Positions 1 to 7,547 of a stretch of 64,000 nucleotides of DNA are shown here, in pieces. The stretch is from positions 620,001-684,000 of the forward strand of contig NZ_PYWK01000001.1 in assembly GCF_003049645.1 (NCBI RefSeq), given 5' to 3'. The first letter of the stretch is position 1; every line of letters starts with the position of its first letter. This DNA comes from Metasolibacillus fluoroglycofenilyticus. Its GTDB lineage: Bacteria; Bacillota; Bacilli; Bacillales_A; Planococcaceae. Made by a program: the position numbers and the translations under genes. The notes below the pieces were generated by a model. The model saw nothing but the letters and a program-made list of their open reading frames with translations, searched no databases and was not told the DNA's origin.

Positions 1-359
1 ACGAGTTGGCCGAAAAGAAAATGCTATCAGAGCCCCTACAATCAATTGTAGAGTCAGATGAAGGATTGTTCGGTGTCGATGAAACAATTGCCCTTGGCTC
101 TGTCTTTACGTACGGCAGTATTGCAGTGACGACTTTTGGTCATTTAGATAAGAAGAAAATAGGTATCATTGATAAATTGGATACAAAAGCCGGGAAATGT
201 GTAAATACATTTTTAGATGATTTGGTTGCGAGCATTGCAGCGAGTGCAGCATCCCGTATTGCCCATCGAATGCGCGATTTGGAAGAGGAAGGCGAAACAT
301 TTGCAGCCATTCCACCGCAGAAGCTAGGTCCACAGCCGAAGACAAATACAGATATTTAA
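1..359 (+). CDS. yutG: YutG / phosphatidylglycerophosphatase A-like protein, 5' partial
   Basis: The reading frame is open from the left edge and ends at a TAA at 357-359, so only the C-terminal part (about 118 residues) is present. It contains LSEPLQSIV, DEGLFGVDE, TYGSIAVTTFG and NTFLDDLVASIAA, followed by SRIAHR. This is the pattern I recall for the end of Bacillus YutG, a member of the PgpA superfamily in which the paired Asp lie in the active-site region. PgpA enzymes dephosphorylate phosphatidylglycerophosphate, but YutG proteins lack the membrane helices of E. coli PgpA and their substrate is less certain. A TTG at position 6 is only an internal codon. A strong hairpin terminator follows the stop. 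Confidence 0.8.
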   Translation, partial: ELAEKKMLSEPLQSIVESDEGLFGVDETIALGSVFTYGSIAVTTFGHLDKKKIGIIDKLDTKAGKCVNTFLDDLVASIAASAASRIAHRMRDLEEEGETFAAIPPQKLGPQPKTNTDI

Positions 360-383
360 CGAAAAACATTTAATATTAAACGA

Positions 384-416
384 CGCTATCTTCAATATAG
401 GGAAGGTAGCGTTTTT
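384..416 (+). terminator. Rho-independent terminator after yutG
   Basis: A 9-bp stem (CGCTATCTT at 384-392 with AAGGTAGCG at 403-411, one G-U pair) is followed by TTTTT. The flanks AACGAAAAAC (358-367) and GTTTTTCGTT (411-420) are also perfect complements, so an alternative longer fold exists. Confidence 0.8.
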
Positions 417-540
417 CGTTGGAAAAGTGTTTATGTTTAAAGTGTAATTTTGAAAAAGCCTTTTTTCAGACATTTTTAACACCTAAAAAGTTTGGTAAAA
501 TAAAAGATATGCTAATTGAAGAAAGGGAATAATATAACTT

Positions 541-1191
541 ATGAAACCAACAGATATTAAAACGCTTATTACGAGCGGAACTATTATTATAGCGGTCGCA
601 CTTTATTTAATATTTAGTCCAGAACCGCAGGACAAGACTACAAATGAAGTTAAGACGCCGCCACATAGTCAACAAGAAACAAATGAAACTGCGACAAATC
701 ATATTTCAGCACAATATGCCCAGCAAGTGACAGGAAATCAGCTACAGGAGATTAACTATTTATCAATTAATGATGGCGATACATTTAGCATAGAAATGAA
801 TGGTGAAAAGCATAAAGTTCGTTTATTAATGGTGGATACGCCCGAAATGAACTATGACAAAGGAAAACCGATGCCTTATGCAGAAGATGCTAAAGTGTTT
901 ACAGAAAATTTACTGAAAAATGCCTCGAAAATTGAGCTTCTATTCGATGTTGGACCAGAAACAGATAAATATGACCGTTTGCTCGCGTATATTTTTGTCG
1001 ATAATGTATTATTACAGGAATCTTTATTGAAAAATGGCTTTGCAGTTATGCGCTATATTAACAAACCGAATAATACGCTTGAAGCAGAATTAAATGAAAT
1101 TCAAGTAAGGGCACAGGATGCAAAGCTCAATATTTGGGCACATGAAGGCTATTTTGATGGCAAGCAATTTCATGAGGATGCTGTTCGCTAA
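541..1191 (+). CDS. Secreted or membrane-anchored thermonuclease (SNase family)
   Basis: This 216-residue protein has one N-terminal hydrophobic segment (residues 9-26), a polar linker rich in Thr, Asn and Gln to about residue 65, and a staphylococcal-nuclease domain to the end. The catalytic set aligns with S. aureus nuclease: Arg94 in KVRLLMVDTPE, Glu102, and Arg146 in KYDRLLAYIF. The calcium ligands are Asp80 and Asp99-Thr100. The C-terminal KPNNT and AKLNIW motifs are also conserved. It should hydrolyse DNA and RNA outside the cell with Ca2+. No obvious signal peptidase site follows the hydrophobic segment, so membrane anchoring is possible. The start is the ATG after GAAAGGGA. Confidence 0.93.
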   Translation: MKPTDIKTLITSGTIIIAVALYLIFSPEPQDKTTNEVKTPPHSQQETNETATNHISAQYAQQVTGNQLQEINYLSINDGDTFSIEMNGEKHKVRLLMVDTPEMNYDKGKPMPYAEDAKVFTENLLKNASKIELLFDVGPETDKYDRLLAYIFVDNVLLQESLLKNGFAVMRYINKPNNTLEAELNEIQVRAQDAKLNIWAHEGYFDGKQFHEDAVR

Positions 1192-1246
1192 ATAAGTATG
1201 AGAGATGGCGATTATTTTTGACACAAAAGAAAATGCTAGTCAATCT

Positions 1247-1267
1247 ATTTCGCCTTGGCGTAATCGA
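1247..1267 (+). repeat. Degenerate 3' module of repeat family 1
   Basis: CGCCTTGGCGTAATCGAT resembles the 3' palindrome CGCCGAGGCGTAATTGAT of the intergenic repeats at 10994-11100 and 44501-44634. It lies just upstream of the isd promoter. The short length makes this assignment weak. Confidence 0.4.
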
Positions 1268-1271
1268 TAAT

Positions 1272-1302
1272 TTGACAATTCGATGAAAATAAAAAATCTA
1301 AT
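1272..1302 (+). promoter_or_regulatory. Probable sigma-A promoter of the isd operon
   Basis: TTGACA (1272-1277) is a perfect -35 box. The best -10 match is TCTAAT (1297-1302), with a somewhat long 19-bp spacer. A Fur-like box follows directly. Confidence 0.5.
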
Positions 1303-1317
1303 TGAGAATTATCCTCA
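1303..1317 (+). promoter_or_regulatory. Putative Fur box of the isd operon
   Basis: TGAGAATTATCCTCA is a 7-1-7 inverted repeat matching 11 of the 14 arm positions of the Bacillus Fur consensus TGATAATNATTATCA. It sits at the expected transcription start of a heme uptake operon, which in relatives is repressed by Fur with iron. Confidence 0.65.
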
Positions 1318-1370
1318 TTTGTGTCATAATTGTAAAGGTACTAATTATTAGTAAAGGGAGGAATAGAGCT

Positions 1371-2027
1371 GTGAAAAAGCTTTTTCTAACTCTTTTTGTG
1401 CTTATGCTAGGGGTATTTATACTTGCGCCTAATTATTCTCATGCACAATTAGCTGATGGAACATACGATATTCAATATCAAGTCAATAAGCCAAGTAGTA
1501 TTTCCGCTTCTATGGCCAATGATTATTTTTTAAAGCCTGCAAAGGTAATTATGAAAAATGGCAAGGCAACTGTGCAATTGACGATTAAAAATAGTGCATG
1601 GGTAACGGAGTTTAACCCGCCGAGTGGTGCGACAGTAATTAGCCAAAATGCCGCTGCTGATACGCGTGTTGTGCAATTTGCTGTAGCTAATTTGGGGAAT
1701 CCTGTAACAGTGGCAATGAAAATCGATATTGATGATATTAATTATCATCACGGTTATAGCGTTGATTTTGTATTTGACGCAGCGGGTATTCCACAAGCAA
1801 CGGAGCAAAATGCGCAAACAAATAAAGAATCTTCAAAGGCTGTTAACAATGTGAGTAAGACGCCAAGCTCTTCAAATGTTGAAGATAATGGAAATAAAGC
1901 TGACGGAACAGTAAGTGCTAGTGAAAAAGTAGAAAATCCACAAACAAGTGATTCTTTACCATATCTTTTCATCTTTATGCTTATTGCTTCGGTGCTTGTA
2001 TTTTATAAAACAAAAAAAATGAATTAA
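1371..2027 (+). CDS. isdC: IsdC-like NEAT-domain heme protein, sortase B substrate
   Basis: The GTG at 1371 is chosen because GGGAGG precedes it at about 1356; upstream codons in frame lack a ribosome binding site. The product has 218 residues. A signal peptide covers residues 1-25, a NEAT domain about 27-140, a Ser/Asn-rich linker 145-188, and then comes the sorting signal NPQTS (189-193), a hydrophobic helix and the basic tail KTKKMN. The NEAT domain keeps the lip motif SASMANDYF and the heme-ligating pair Tyr125/Tyr129 (YHHGY). NPQT(N/S) is the class of signal cleaved by sortase B, and srtB lies at the end of the same operon. It should be fixed in the wall and relay heme to IsdE. Confidence 0.93.
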   Translation: MKKLFLTLFVLMLGVFILAPNYSHAQLADGTYDIQYQVNKPSSISASMANDYFLKPAKVIMKNGKATVQLTIKNSAWVTEFNPPSGATVISQNAAADTRVVQFAVANLGNPVTVAMKIDIDDINYHHGYSVDFVFDAAGIPQATEQNAQTNKESSKAVNNVSKTPSSSNVEDNGNKADGTVSASEKVENPQTSDSLPYLFIFMLIASVLVFYKTKKMN

Positions 2028-2043
2028 TTGGGGGAAATGTTAA

Positions 2044-3798
2044 ATGTCAAAATTCCAATCTCGTTCTACAAAAATCGCGCTAGCTTCAGTGTTAGCAACA
2101 TCTGCTATCGTGCCAGCAGTAGCGGCATCTGCTGAAACACCATCACGCTCTATGCCAGATGGTCAGTATACTATTGATTTCACAATTACAGATACGACAC
2201 AGCAATTAGCGAAATACATTCAAGGACCAGCTACACTTATTATTGAAGATGGCAAGTATTTCATTCAGCTATCAGCGGATGCTACTGTGATGAACATGCT
2301 GACAAAAGTAGAAGTAGATGGCGTTAGCGTAATTAAAGAAGTAAATGGACAAAAAGTTATTTATATTCCTGTAGAGCGTCCAGGCGGTACAGTGAAGGGT
2401 GAGGGCGCTGTCGCAGTTGGTGGCAAAGAAATTCCAACAGCATTTGAATTAACATTAGACCCAACAACAATTAAAGCGCCTGAAGCAGCAGAAGAAGAAA
2501 AAGTAGAGTTTGTACCAGGTAAAACATTTAAGCAAGTAAAAGACGGTGAATATGCAATTACTTTTGATGCCTATGATCCAAAAACAAATAAAGGTGATTA
2601 TGCGGCGATTACAAACCATCTTGAAAAAGATGCAAAATTAATCGTGAAAGATGGTAAGTACTCAGTAGAATTAACAGTTACGGAAAAAAGTAGCCCGATG
2701 ATTGCTGGCTTAAAAGTAGCTGGTGCAGATGCAACATTAGTATCAGAGGAAGGGAAAAAGGTTTATAGCTTTACACTGAAATCAATTAGCGATTTAGTAG
2801 AAGCGGGAATTCATGTTGTTGTTCCTGCGGCAAATATGGACAAATGGTATGAGTTCGGCTTTGCTATCAATACAGCGAACCTTGATTTACCTGAAGTAAC
2901 AGAGGAGCAGCCTGTAGAAGTAGGAGAAGAGCTTCCATTATACATTTATAAAGATAAAACAAACGAAATTTCTGTTATGTCGACGTATGTAAAGCCGACT
3001 GTTACAGTAACAGAAACAGCAAACGAATTCCTTGTAGACTTAACATTCGTACAAGGACAATACTTAAATAAATTTAACATTGAAGGCGCAACAATTGCAG
3101 ATGAAAAAACTACGGAAGTGGATGGCAACACAGTGAAAATCTACACAATTGCTACAACAAACTTAGATGCTGTTTATACAGCAACAGTTGATGTATCAGT
3201 AGATGCTGGTCCTGTAAAATACGATTCAGTATACCCTGTACAATTGCAATTTGGTGGCAAGATAAATCCATTTACAGATATTACGAAATTAGGTGACTAT
3301 GGTAATATCGTAACATTATATTCTATAGGTCTTTTCAAAGAAGCGGATAAATTCAATCCAAACGGAAAAGTGAAGCGTTCACAATTTGCATTAATGTTAA
3401 ATCGTTACTTAAACTTAGATACAACTGCGAAAAATCCATTTAAAGATGTATCGAGCTTTGATGCAGAAACACAAAAGGCGGTAACAGCATTAAGCGATTA
3501 CGGCATTATGAACGGCACATCTGCTACTGCATTTGAGCCAACAAAAGAAATTACACGTCAACAAGCGGCAGTTATTATTTACCGCGTTTTAGAGGGTGCA
3601 GGCTATAAAGCAACAGGGGCAAGCGTACCATTTAAAGATGTGACAACTTCAAATAAAGAAGCGTTGACTGCAATTGCTGAATTAAATGCATTAGGTATTA
3701 TGACTGGGAATGAAGGCAAATTCAATCCAACGAATACTTTAACACGCAGCCAAATGGCAAAGGTGATTTTAAACACTCTTTATGTAGTAGAAAACTAA
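2044..3798 (+). CDS. Three-NEAT S-layer-anchored surface protein
   Basis: This 584-residue exported protein has a signal peptide (about 1-30), three NEAT-like domains (about 37-140, 162-280 and 297-405) and three SLH repeats (about 408-455, 466-520 and 530-584) that bind pyruvylated secondary wall polymer. The position after isdC suggests it is the surface heme scavenger of the operon, comparable in design to B. anthracis BslK but with three NEAT units. Only NEAT3 has the full Tyr-x3-Tyr pair (Tyr393, Tyr397 in YDSVY). NEAT2 has Met265-x3-Tyr269 and NEAT1 has no tyrosine at this place, so these may bind heme differently, bind other proteins or be structural. It lies 16 nt behind isdC. Confidence 0.9.
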   Translation: MSKFQSRSTKIALASVLATSAIVPAVAASAETPSRSMPDGQYTIDFTITDTTQQLAKYIQGPATLIIEDGKYFIQLSADATVMNMLTKVEVDGVSVIKEVNGQKVIYIPVERPGGTVKGEGAVAVGGKEIPTAFELTLDPTTIKAPEAAEEEKVEFVPGKTFKQVKDGEYAITFDAYDPKTNKGDYAAITNHLEKDAKLIVKDGKYSVELTVTEKSSPMIAGLKVAGADATLVSEEGKKVYSFTLKSISDLVEAGIHVVVPAANMDKWYEFGFAINTANLDLPEVTEEQPVEVGEELPLYIYKDKTNEISVMSTYVKPTVTVTETANEFLVDLTFVQGQYLNKFNIEGATIADEKTTEVDGNTVKIYTIATTNLDAVYTATVDVSVDAGPVKYDSVYPVQLQFGGKINPFTDITKLGDYGNIVTLYSIGLFKEADKFNPNGKVKRSQFALMLNRYLNLDTTAKNPFKDVSSFDAETQKAVTALSDYGIMNGTSATAFEPTKEITRQQAAVIIYRVLEGAGYKATGASVPFKDVTTSNKEALTAIAELNALGIMTGNEGKFNPTNTLTRSQMAKVILNTLYVVEN

Positions 3799-3812
3799 GA
3801 GCATAATGGGAA

Positions 3813-3850
3813 AGCAGGCTTCCTCTCGGATATATGAGAGGGAGCCCGCT
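3813..3850 (+). terminator. Strong hairpin between the NEAT/SLH gene and isdE
   Basis: A 15-bp stem (3813-3827 with 3836-3850, two G-U pairs) closes an 8-nt loop. It has no U tract, so it may stabilise the upstream mRNA end or attenuate rather than fully terminate. Confidence 0.55.
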
Positions 3851-3854
3851 GTTG

Positions 3855-3904
3855 TTATCTTGACTTGTGCGGGTGTCTAGCTACACCCGCACAAGTCAAG
3901 ATAA
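3855..3904 (+). repeat. Perfect 22-bp inverted repeat upstream of isdE (5' module of repeat family 1)
   Basis: Arms 3855-3876 and 3883-3904 are perfect complements around the loop CTAGCT. The element ends GATAAAGC, the same border that closes the palindrome of family 1 copies at 39883 and 44501. The isdE ribosome binding site begins only a few bases downstream. Confidence 0.85.
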
Positions 3905-3926
3905 AGCGGAAGAAAGGAAACTAAAA

Positions 3927-4823
3927 ATGAAAAAATATATGCAATGTTTACTGCTTGTAGCAATACTGCTGCTTGCTGCTTGCGGTGGCAAAACGGCGGC
4001 TCCAGAGCAGCCACAAGAAAATAATAAAGAGAAGCAGCAACAGGAAGAGACACAGCGTATTGTAGCAGGGACAGTTGTTGTAGCAGATATTATGGACCGT
4101 TTAGAACTGGATGCTATTGCAATTCCAGATACTGTTAAACAATTGCCTGCTCGCTTTGATGGTTTACCCTCTATTGGAAATGCGATGCAGCCTGATATGG
4201 AAGTGGTTAAATCTTTAAATCCAACAGAAGTATTATCCGTCTCTACATTAGAATATGATTTAGCACCAATATTTGAGCAATTGCAAGTCCCTGTCGACTT
4301 TGTTGATTTAACGAGCATTGATACGATGCTCGCAGAAATTGAAGAGCTAGGCAAGCGCTATAAGCGCGTGGAACAGGCGGATGCGCTTGTTGACAAGCTG
4401 AAAAATGAAATTGCACAAGTGGAAAATGTGGCGAGTATGCATGAGCAGCCAAGCGTTCTTATTTTATTAGGTGTGCCTGGTAGCTATTTAGTAGCGACAG
4501 AGCATTCATATGTGGGGGATTTAGCACGCAGAGCTGGCGCTGTCAATGTGATGGCTGGTCAGGAAGCTGAATATTTAGCCTCGAATACAGAGCATTTATA
4601 TAATAGTAACCCAGATATTATTTTACGTATGGCACATGGGATGCCAGACGAAGTAATTAAAATGTTTGACGAGGAATTTAAAACAAACGATGTTTGGAAG
4701 CATTTTAATGCAGTGAAAAACAATCGCGTTTATGATTTAGAAGAAGAGCTGTTCGGGACAACGGCTGCGTTAAATGTATCGGAGGCATTACAGCAGTTAA
4801 TTGAAATTTTTTATGAGCAGTAG
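3927..4823 (+). CDS. isdE: IsdE-like heme-binding lipoprotein of an ABC transporter
   Basis: The ATG at 3927 follows GAAAGGA; upstream in-frame codons fall inside the hairpin and are rejected. The 298-residue product has a lipoprotein signal with the lipobox LLAAC (Cys19) and a TroA/FhuD-type binding fold. Both axial heme ligands known for S. aureus IsdE appear conserved: Met87 in GNAMQPDME and His237 in RMAHGMPDEV. The C-terminal stretch VWKHFNAVKNNRVYDLEEELFG is also IsdE-like. It should receive heme from the NEAT proteins and deliver it to the IsdF permease encoded next. Confidence 0.92.
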   Translation: MKKYMQCLLLVAILLLAACGGKTAAPEQPQENNKEKQQQEETQRIVAGTVVVADIMDRLELDAIAIPDTVKQLPARFDGLPSIGNAMQPDMEVVKSLNPTEVLSVSTLEYDLAPIFEQLQVPVDFVDLTSIDTMLAEIEELGKRYKRVEQADALVDKLKNEIAQVENVASMHEQPSVLILLGVPGSYLVATEHSYVGDLARRAGAVNVMAGQEAEYLASNTEHLYNSNPDIILRMAHGMPDEVIKMFDEEFKTNDVWKHFNAVKNNRVYDLEEELFGTTAALNVSEALQQLIEIFYEQ

Positions 4824-4835
4824 AGGTGTTGTCAG

Positions 4836-5801
4836 GTGATGAAAAAAATAATAAGCACTGTTATTGTTGCTGCATTGCTAGTAATAACAGCTATTTTTGC
4901 TGCTACAACAGGCAGTATAAAAATGGGGTTTTGGGAATTTGTAGGGGCATTATTTGATACAAATAATGATACGATGGCAGCGATTCGTGATTTGCGCTTT
5001 CCACGTATTATTGTGGCAATTTTTGCAGGTGCAGCCCTATCAGTAGCAGGCGCACTATTGCAGGCAATTATGCGCAACCCACTTGCTGATGCAGGGGTCA
5101 TCGGTATTTCATCAGGTGCGGCTTTTACAAAGCTATTTATTGTATCAATTGTTCCAACTTTATTTTTCATGACGCCGATTTTTGCTTTTATTGGCGGCGC
5201 CCTTGCTTGTTTTTTAGTGTTTGCGTTGGCATGGAAGTCAGGCTTAAATCCGTTGCGCTTGATTTTAGTAGGGATTGCCATCAACGCTATGTTTACAGGA
5301 CTTACAGAGGCATTTATTAGCTTTGGCGGCTCTTTAAATGCATCGGCTAGCAGTGTGCTTGGCTCAAGCCTAGCATTTAAAACATGGGATGATGTGACGC
5401 TCATCGCTATTTACGGCTCGATTGGCTTAATTTTTGCGTTCGTCATGTATTCATGGTGTAATGTCCTAGCATTATCTGATAAAACGGCACAAAGTATTGG
5501 CTTTAATGTGACATTGGCACGTTTAGCAATTGCGGCAACTGCCGTATTATTATCAGCCATTTCAGTTGTTGTCGCAGGTGTTATTGCCTTTGTTGGCCTG
5601 CTAGTCCCACACATTGCCCGCCGCATTGTTGGACATGACCATAAAGTGCTATTGCCTTTTACAGCCTTGCTTGGAGCATTTATTATTTTATTAGCGGATA
5701 CAATTGGGCGTACAGTCATTGCACCATTAGAAATCCCTGCATCAACCATTATGGCCATTATTGGTGGTCCGTTTTTAATATTTTTACTGAGAAAAGGGTG
5801 A
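4836..5801 (+). CDS. isdF: IsdF-like FecCD-family heme permease
   Basis: The 321-residue protein is highly hydrophobic with about nine helices. It has typical FecCD motifs: LRFPRIIVAIFAGAALSVAG, MRNPLADAGVIGISSGA, and near the end GVIAFVGLLVPHIARRIVGHDH, the loop that contacts the ATPase. GTG at 4836 lies 8-9 nt after GAGG; the ATG at 4839 is an equally possible start. It forms the membrane channel of the heme ABC importer with IsdE and the next ATPase, and the genes are separated by only a few nucleotides. Confidence 0.92.
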   Translation: MMKKIISTVIVAALLVITAIFAATTGSIKMGFWEFVGALFDTNNDTMAAIRDLRFPRIIVAIFAGAALSVAGALLQAIMRNPLADAGVIGISSGAAFTKLFIVSIVPTLFFMTPIFAFIGGALACFLVFALAWKSGLNPLRLILVGIAINAMFTGLTEAFISFGGSLNASASSVLGSSLAFKTWDDVTLIAIYGSIGLIFAFVMYSWCNVLALSDKTAQSIGFNVTLARLAIAATAVLLSAISVVVAGVIAFVGLLVPHIARRIVGHDHKVLLPFTALLGAFIILLADTIGRTVIAPLEIPASTIMAIIGGPFLIFLLRKG

Positions 5802-5805
5802 CACT

Positions 5806-6576
5806 GTGGAATTACAAAAAATTGTTGTATCACATGACGGTAAGAAGCAGCATTTACAAAATGTATCAACGTCCATTCAGCGCGGCAAAATTACAACGAT
5901 TATTGGTCCAAATGGCTGCGGCAAGTCGACATTATTAAACGTCATGGCACGCAACCATTCTCCCCTACAAGGCACGGCACTATTAGATAATAAAGACTTA
6001 GTCAATTATAAGCCAAAGAAGTTTGCTCAAAAGTTTGCCATTGTTTATCAGCAAAACGATATTCCGCAAGATTTAACCGTTGAAAAGCTTGTTAGTTACG
6101 GGCGTATGCCCTATCATTCTTTATTAAAAAAGAATAATGTCGAGGATAATAAAGCAGTTGATTGGGCATTAGCCTGTACAAGTCTAGGCGAAAAACGCCA
6201 TCATGATTTATCCGCGTTATCTGGTGGAGAAAGACAGCGCGTATGGATTGCCATGGCATTGGCACAGCAGAGCGAGCTTCTATGCTTAGATGAGCCGACG
6301 ACGTATTTAGATATTTATTATCAGCTAGAGCTTTTAGAGCTAGTAAAAGAACTAAATGAAAAGCATGGTTTAACGATTGTGATGGTGTTACATGATATTA
6401 ACCAAGCGATTCGCTACAGCGACCATATTATTTTAATGAGTGCAGGGCAGATTGTCGCAGAAGGAACGCCACGCGATGTCATTACCCAGCAAACGGTGAA
6501 ACAAGTTTACGGTGTGGAGGCAATATTTCAAGAAGATGCTGCGCTTGGACTATATATGGTGCCAATCGGGATTTGA
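5806..6576 (+). CDS. Heme/iron ABC transporter ATPase (FepC/FhuC type)
   Basis: This 256-residue ATPase has Walker A GPNGCGKST (34-42), signature LSGGE (138-142) and Walker B LLCLDEP (about 158-164), then VLHDINQAIRYSDH with the switch His. It starts at GTG, 4 nt after isdF. The S. aureus isd operon lacks a dedicated ATPase and borrows one, whereas B. anthracis-type operons include one, so this locus follows the Bacillus arrangement. It should power heme import through IsdEF. Confidence 0.92.
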   Translation: MELQKIVVSHDGKKQHLQNVSTSIQRGKITTIIGPNGCGKSTLLNVMARNHSPLQGTALLDNKDLVNYKPKKFAQKFAIVYQQNDIPQDLTVEKLVSYGRMPYHSLLKKNNVEDNKAVDWALACTSLGEKRHHDLSALSGGERQRVWIAMALAQQSELLCLDEPTTYLDIYYQLELLELVKELNEKHGLTIVMVLHDINQAIRYSDHIILMSAGQIVAEGTPRDVITQQTVKQVYGVEAIFQEDAALGLYMVPIGI

Positions 6577-6588
6577 GGAGACAATCAT

Positions 6589-7326
6589 ATGAAGGTGAAA
6601 ATAATAAGAGTCATTTGTATTATCGTCTTTATTATTTCCAGTGTAGGACTTATTCGTTTTTTTTCTAGCTATAAACAGGTGGAACAGGAGCTGCAGCAAA
6701 TACAGGAAGTGTATGAGCAAGCGCAACAGGCGATGCCGATAGAGGAGGCTGCCATCAGCGCGAAATTTATCGAGCTACAAAAAATAAATACGGATATTGT
6801 CGGCTGGCTTCAGTTAAACGATTCGCAGTTGAACAATCCTGTCGTTCAAAACGATAATAATGAATTTTATTTGCAGCATAATTATGTAGGGGAAAAGAGT
6901 CGTGCAGGCAGTATTTTCATGGATTATCGCAATGATACAAATGCTAGGCATACGATTTTGTATGGTCATGTTATGCGAAACGGTACGATGTTTGGTGAAT
7001 TAGCGAAATTTGCTAAGCAACATTATGCCGAGGAGCACCCCTACTTTGTGTATGAAACACCTAGTGCAACATATCACCTCGAAGTATTTGCAGCCTATGA
7101 AACGACAACGGATTTTTATTATATTGAAACGGAGTTTACAGAGCAGTCGTATGCCGCATTTCTCCAGACAATTCAACAAAAATCAGCTATTCATATGCCA
7201 GTTGATGTGACAACGAACGACAGAATTTTTACGCTTTCTACATGTACGACATCTCCAAATGATAATGAGCGCTTCGTCGTACATACGAAAATCGTAGCAC
7301 AAAATAAGCATGAAAAAGAATCTTGA
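6589..7326 (+). CDS. srtB: Class B sortase
   Basis: The 245-residue protein has an N-terminal membrane anchor (about 5-26), a coiled-coil-like stalk and the SrtB catalytic domain. The triad is visible: His127 in ILYGHVM, Cys219 in TLSTCTTS and Arg228 in NDNERFVV. SrtB recognises NPQTN-like signals, and the only such protein seen here is IsdC (NPQTS), the first gene of the operon. It should link IsdC to peptidoglycan. No heme oxygenase gene (isdG) follows, unlike in B. anthracis. Confidence 0.95.
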   Translation: MKVKIIRVICIIVFIISSVGLIRFFSSYKQVEQELQQIQEVYEQAQQAMPIEEAAISAKFIELQKINTDIVGWLQLNDSQLNNPVVQNDNNEFYLQHNYVGEKSRAGSIFMDYRNDTNARHTILYGHVMRNGTMFGELAKFAKQHYAEEHPYFVYETPSATYHLEVFAAYETTTDFYYIETEFTEQSYAAFLQTIQQKSAIHMPVDVTTNDRIFTLSTCTTSPNDNERFVVHTKIVAQNKHEKES

Positions 7327-7341
7327 ATTCGAAAGATTTTT
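7314..7341 (+). terminator. Weak terminator at the end of the isd operon
   Basis: AATCTT and AAGATT pair around GAATTCGA, extended by A-U pairs and followed by T residues. It overlaps the srtB stop and the -35 region of the next promoter. Confidence 0.4.
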
Positions 7342-7342
7342 C

Positions 7343-7371
7343 TTGACGTAGATGAAAGTGTGAATTATACT
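7343..7371 (+). promoter_or_regulatory. Sigma-A promoter for the yceI leader
   Basis: TTGACG (7343-7348), a 17-bp spacer and TATACT (7366-7371) form a strong sigma-A promoter. It predicts a 5' leader of about 170 nt before yceI. Confidence 0.8.
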
Positions 7372-7391
7372 AAGTTACAAATAGTAAGTAA

Positions 7392-7497
7392 TAAAGCTCA
7401 GCCATTTTACATATATAACTTATGTTGATTCAAAAAATTTGAATCAATGTTTAACATTTAAACAAATAGGATATATGTACGGATGTAGGCTGCTTTA
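7392..7497 (+). ncRNA. Structured 5' leader of yceI, class unknown
   Basis: Nested helices can be traced by hand. P1 pairs 7392-7403 with 7488-7497 (10 bp, 2-nt bulge). P2 pairs TACATATAT (7408-7416) with ATATATGTA (7471-7479). Inside P2 are P3, TTGATTCAAA/TTTGAATCAA (7425-7434/7438-7447), and P4, GTTTAA/TTAAAC (7449-7454/7458-7463). This makes a three-way junction. It matches no riboswitch class that I recognise. Confidence 0.55.
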
Positions 7498-7508
7498 TTT
7501 TCATAACA

Positions 7509-7526
7509 TATCTCGAAATCGAGATA
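7509..7526 (+). promoter_or_regulatory. MhqR-type operator upstream of yceI
   Basis: TATCTCGAAATCGAGATA is a 7-4-7 palindrome that closely fits the MhqR operator I recall from B. subtilis (tATCTcgaAtTCgAGATa). It lies just before the yceI ribosome binding site and about 138 bp behind the visible promoter, so binding could act as a roadblock or cover a second promoter. An MhqR-like gene is at 40070-40516. Confidence 0.7.
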
Positions 7527-7547
7527 AAAAACAGGAGGGTTTTTTCT

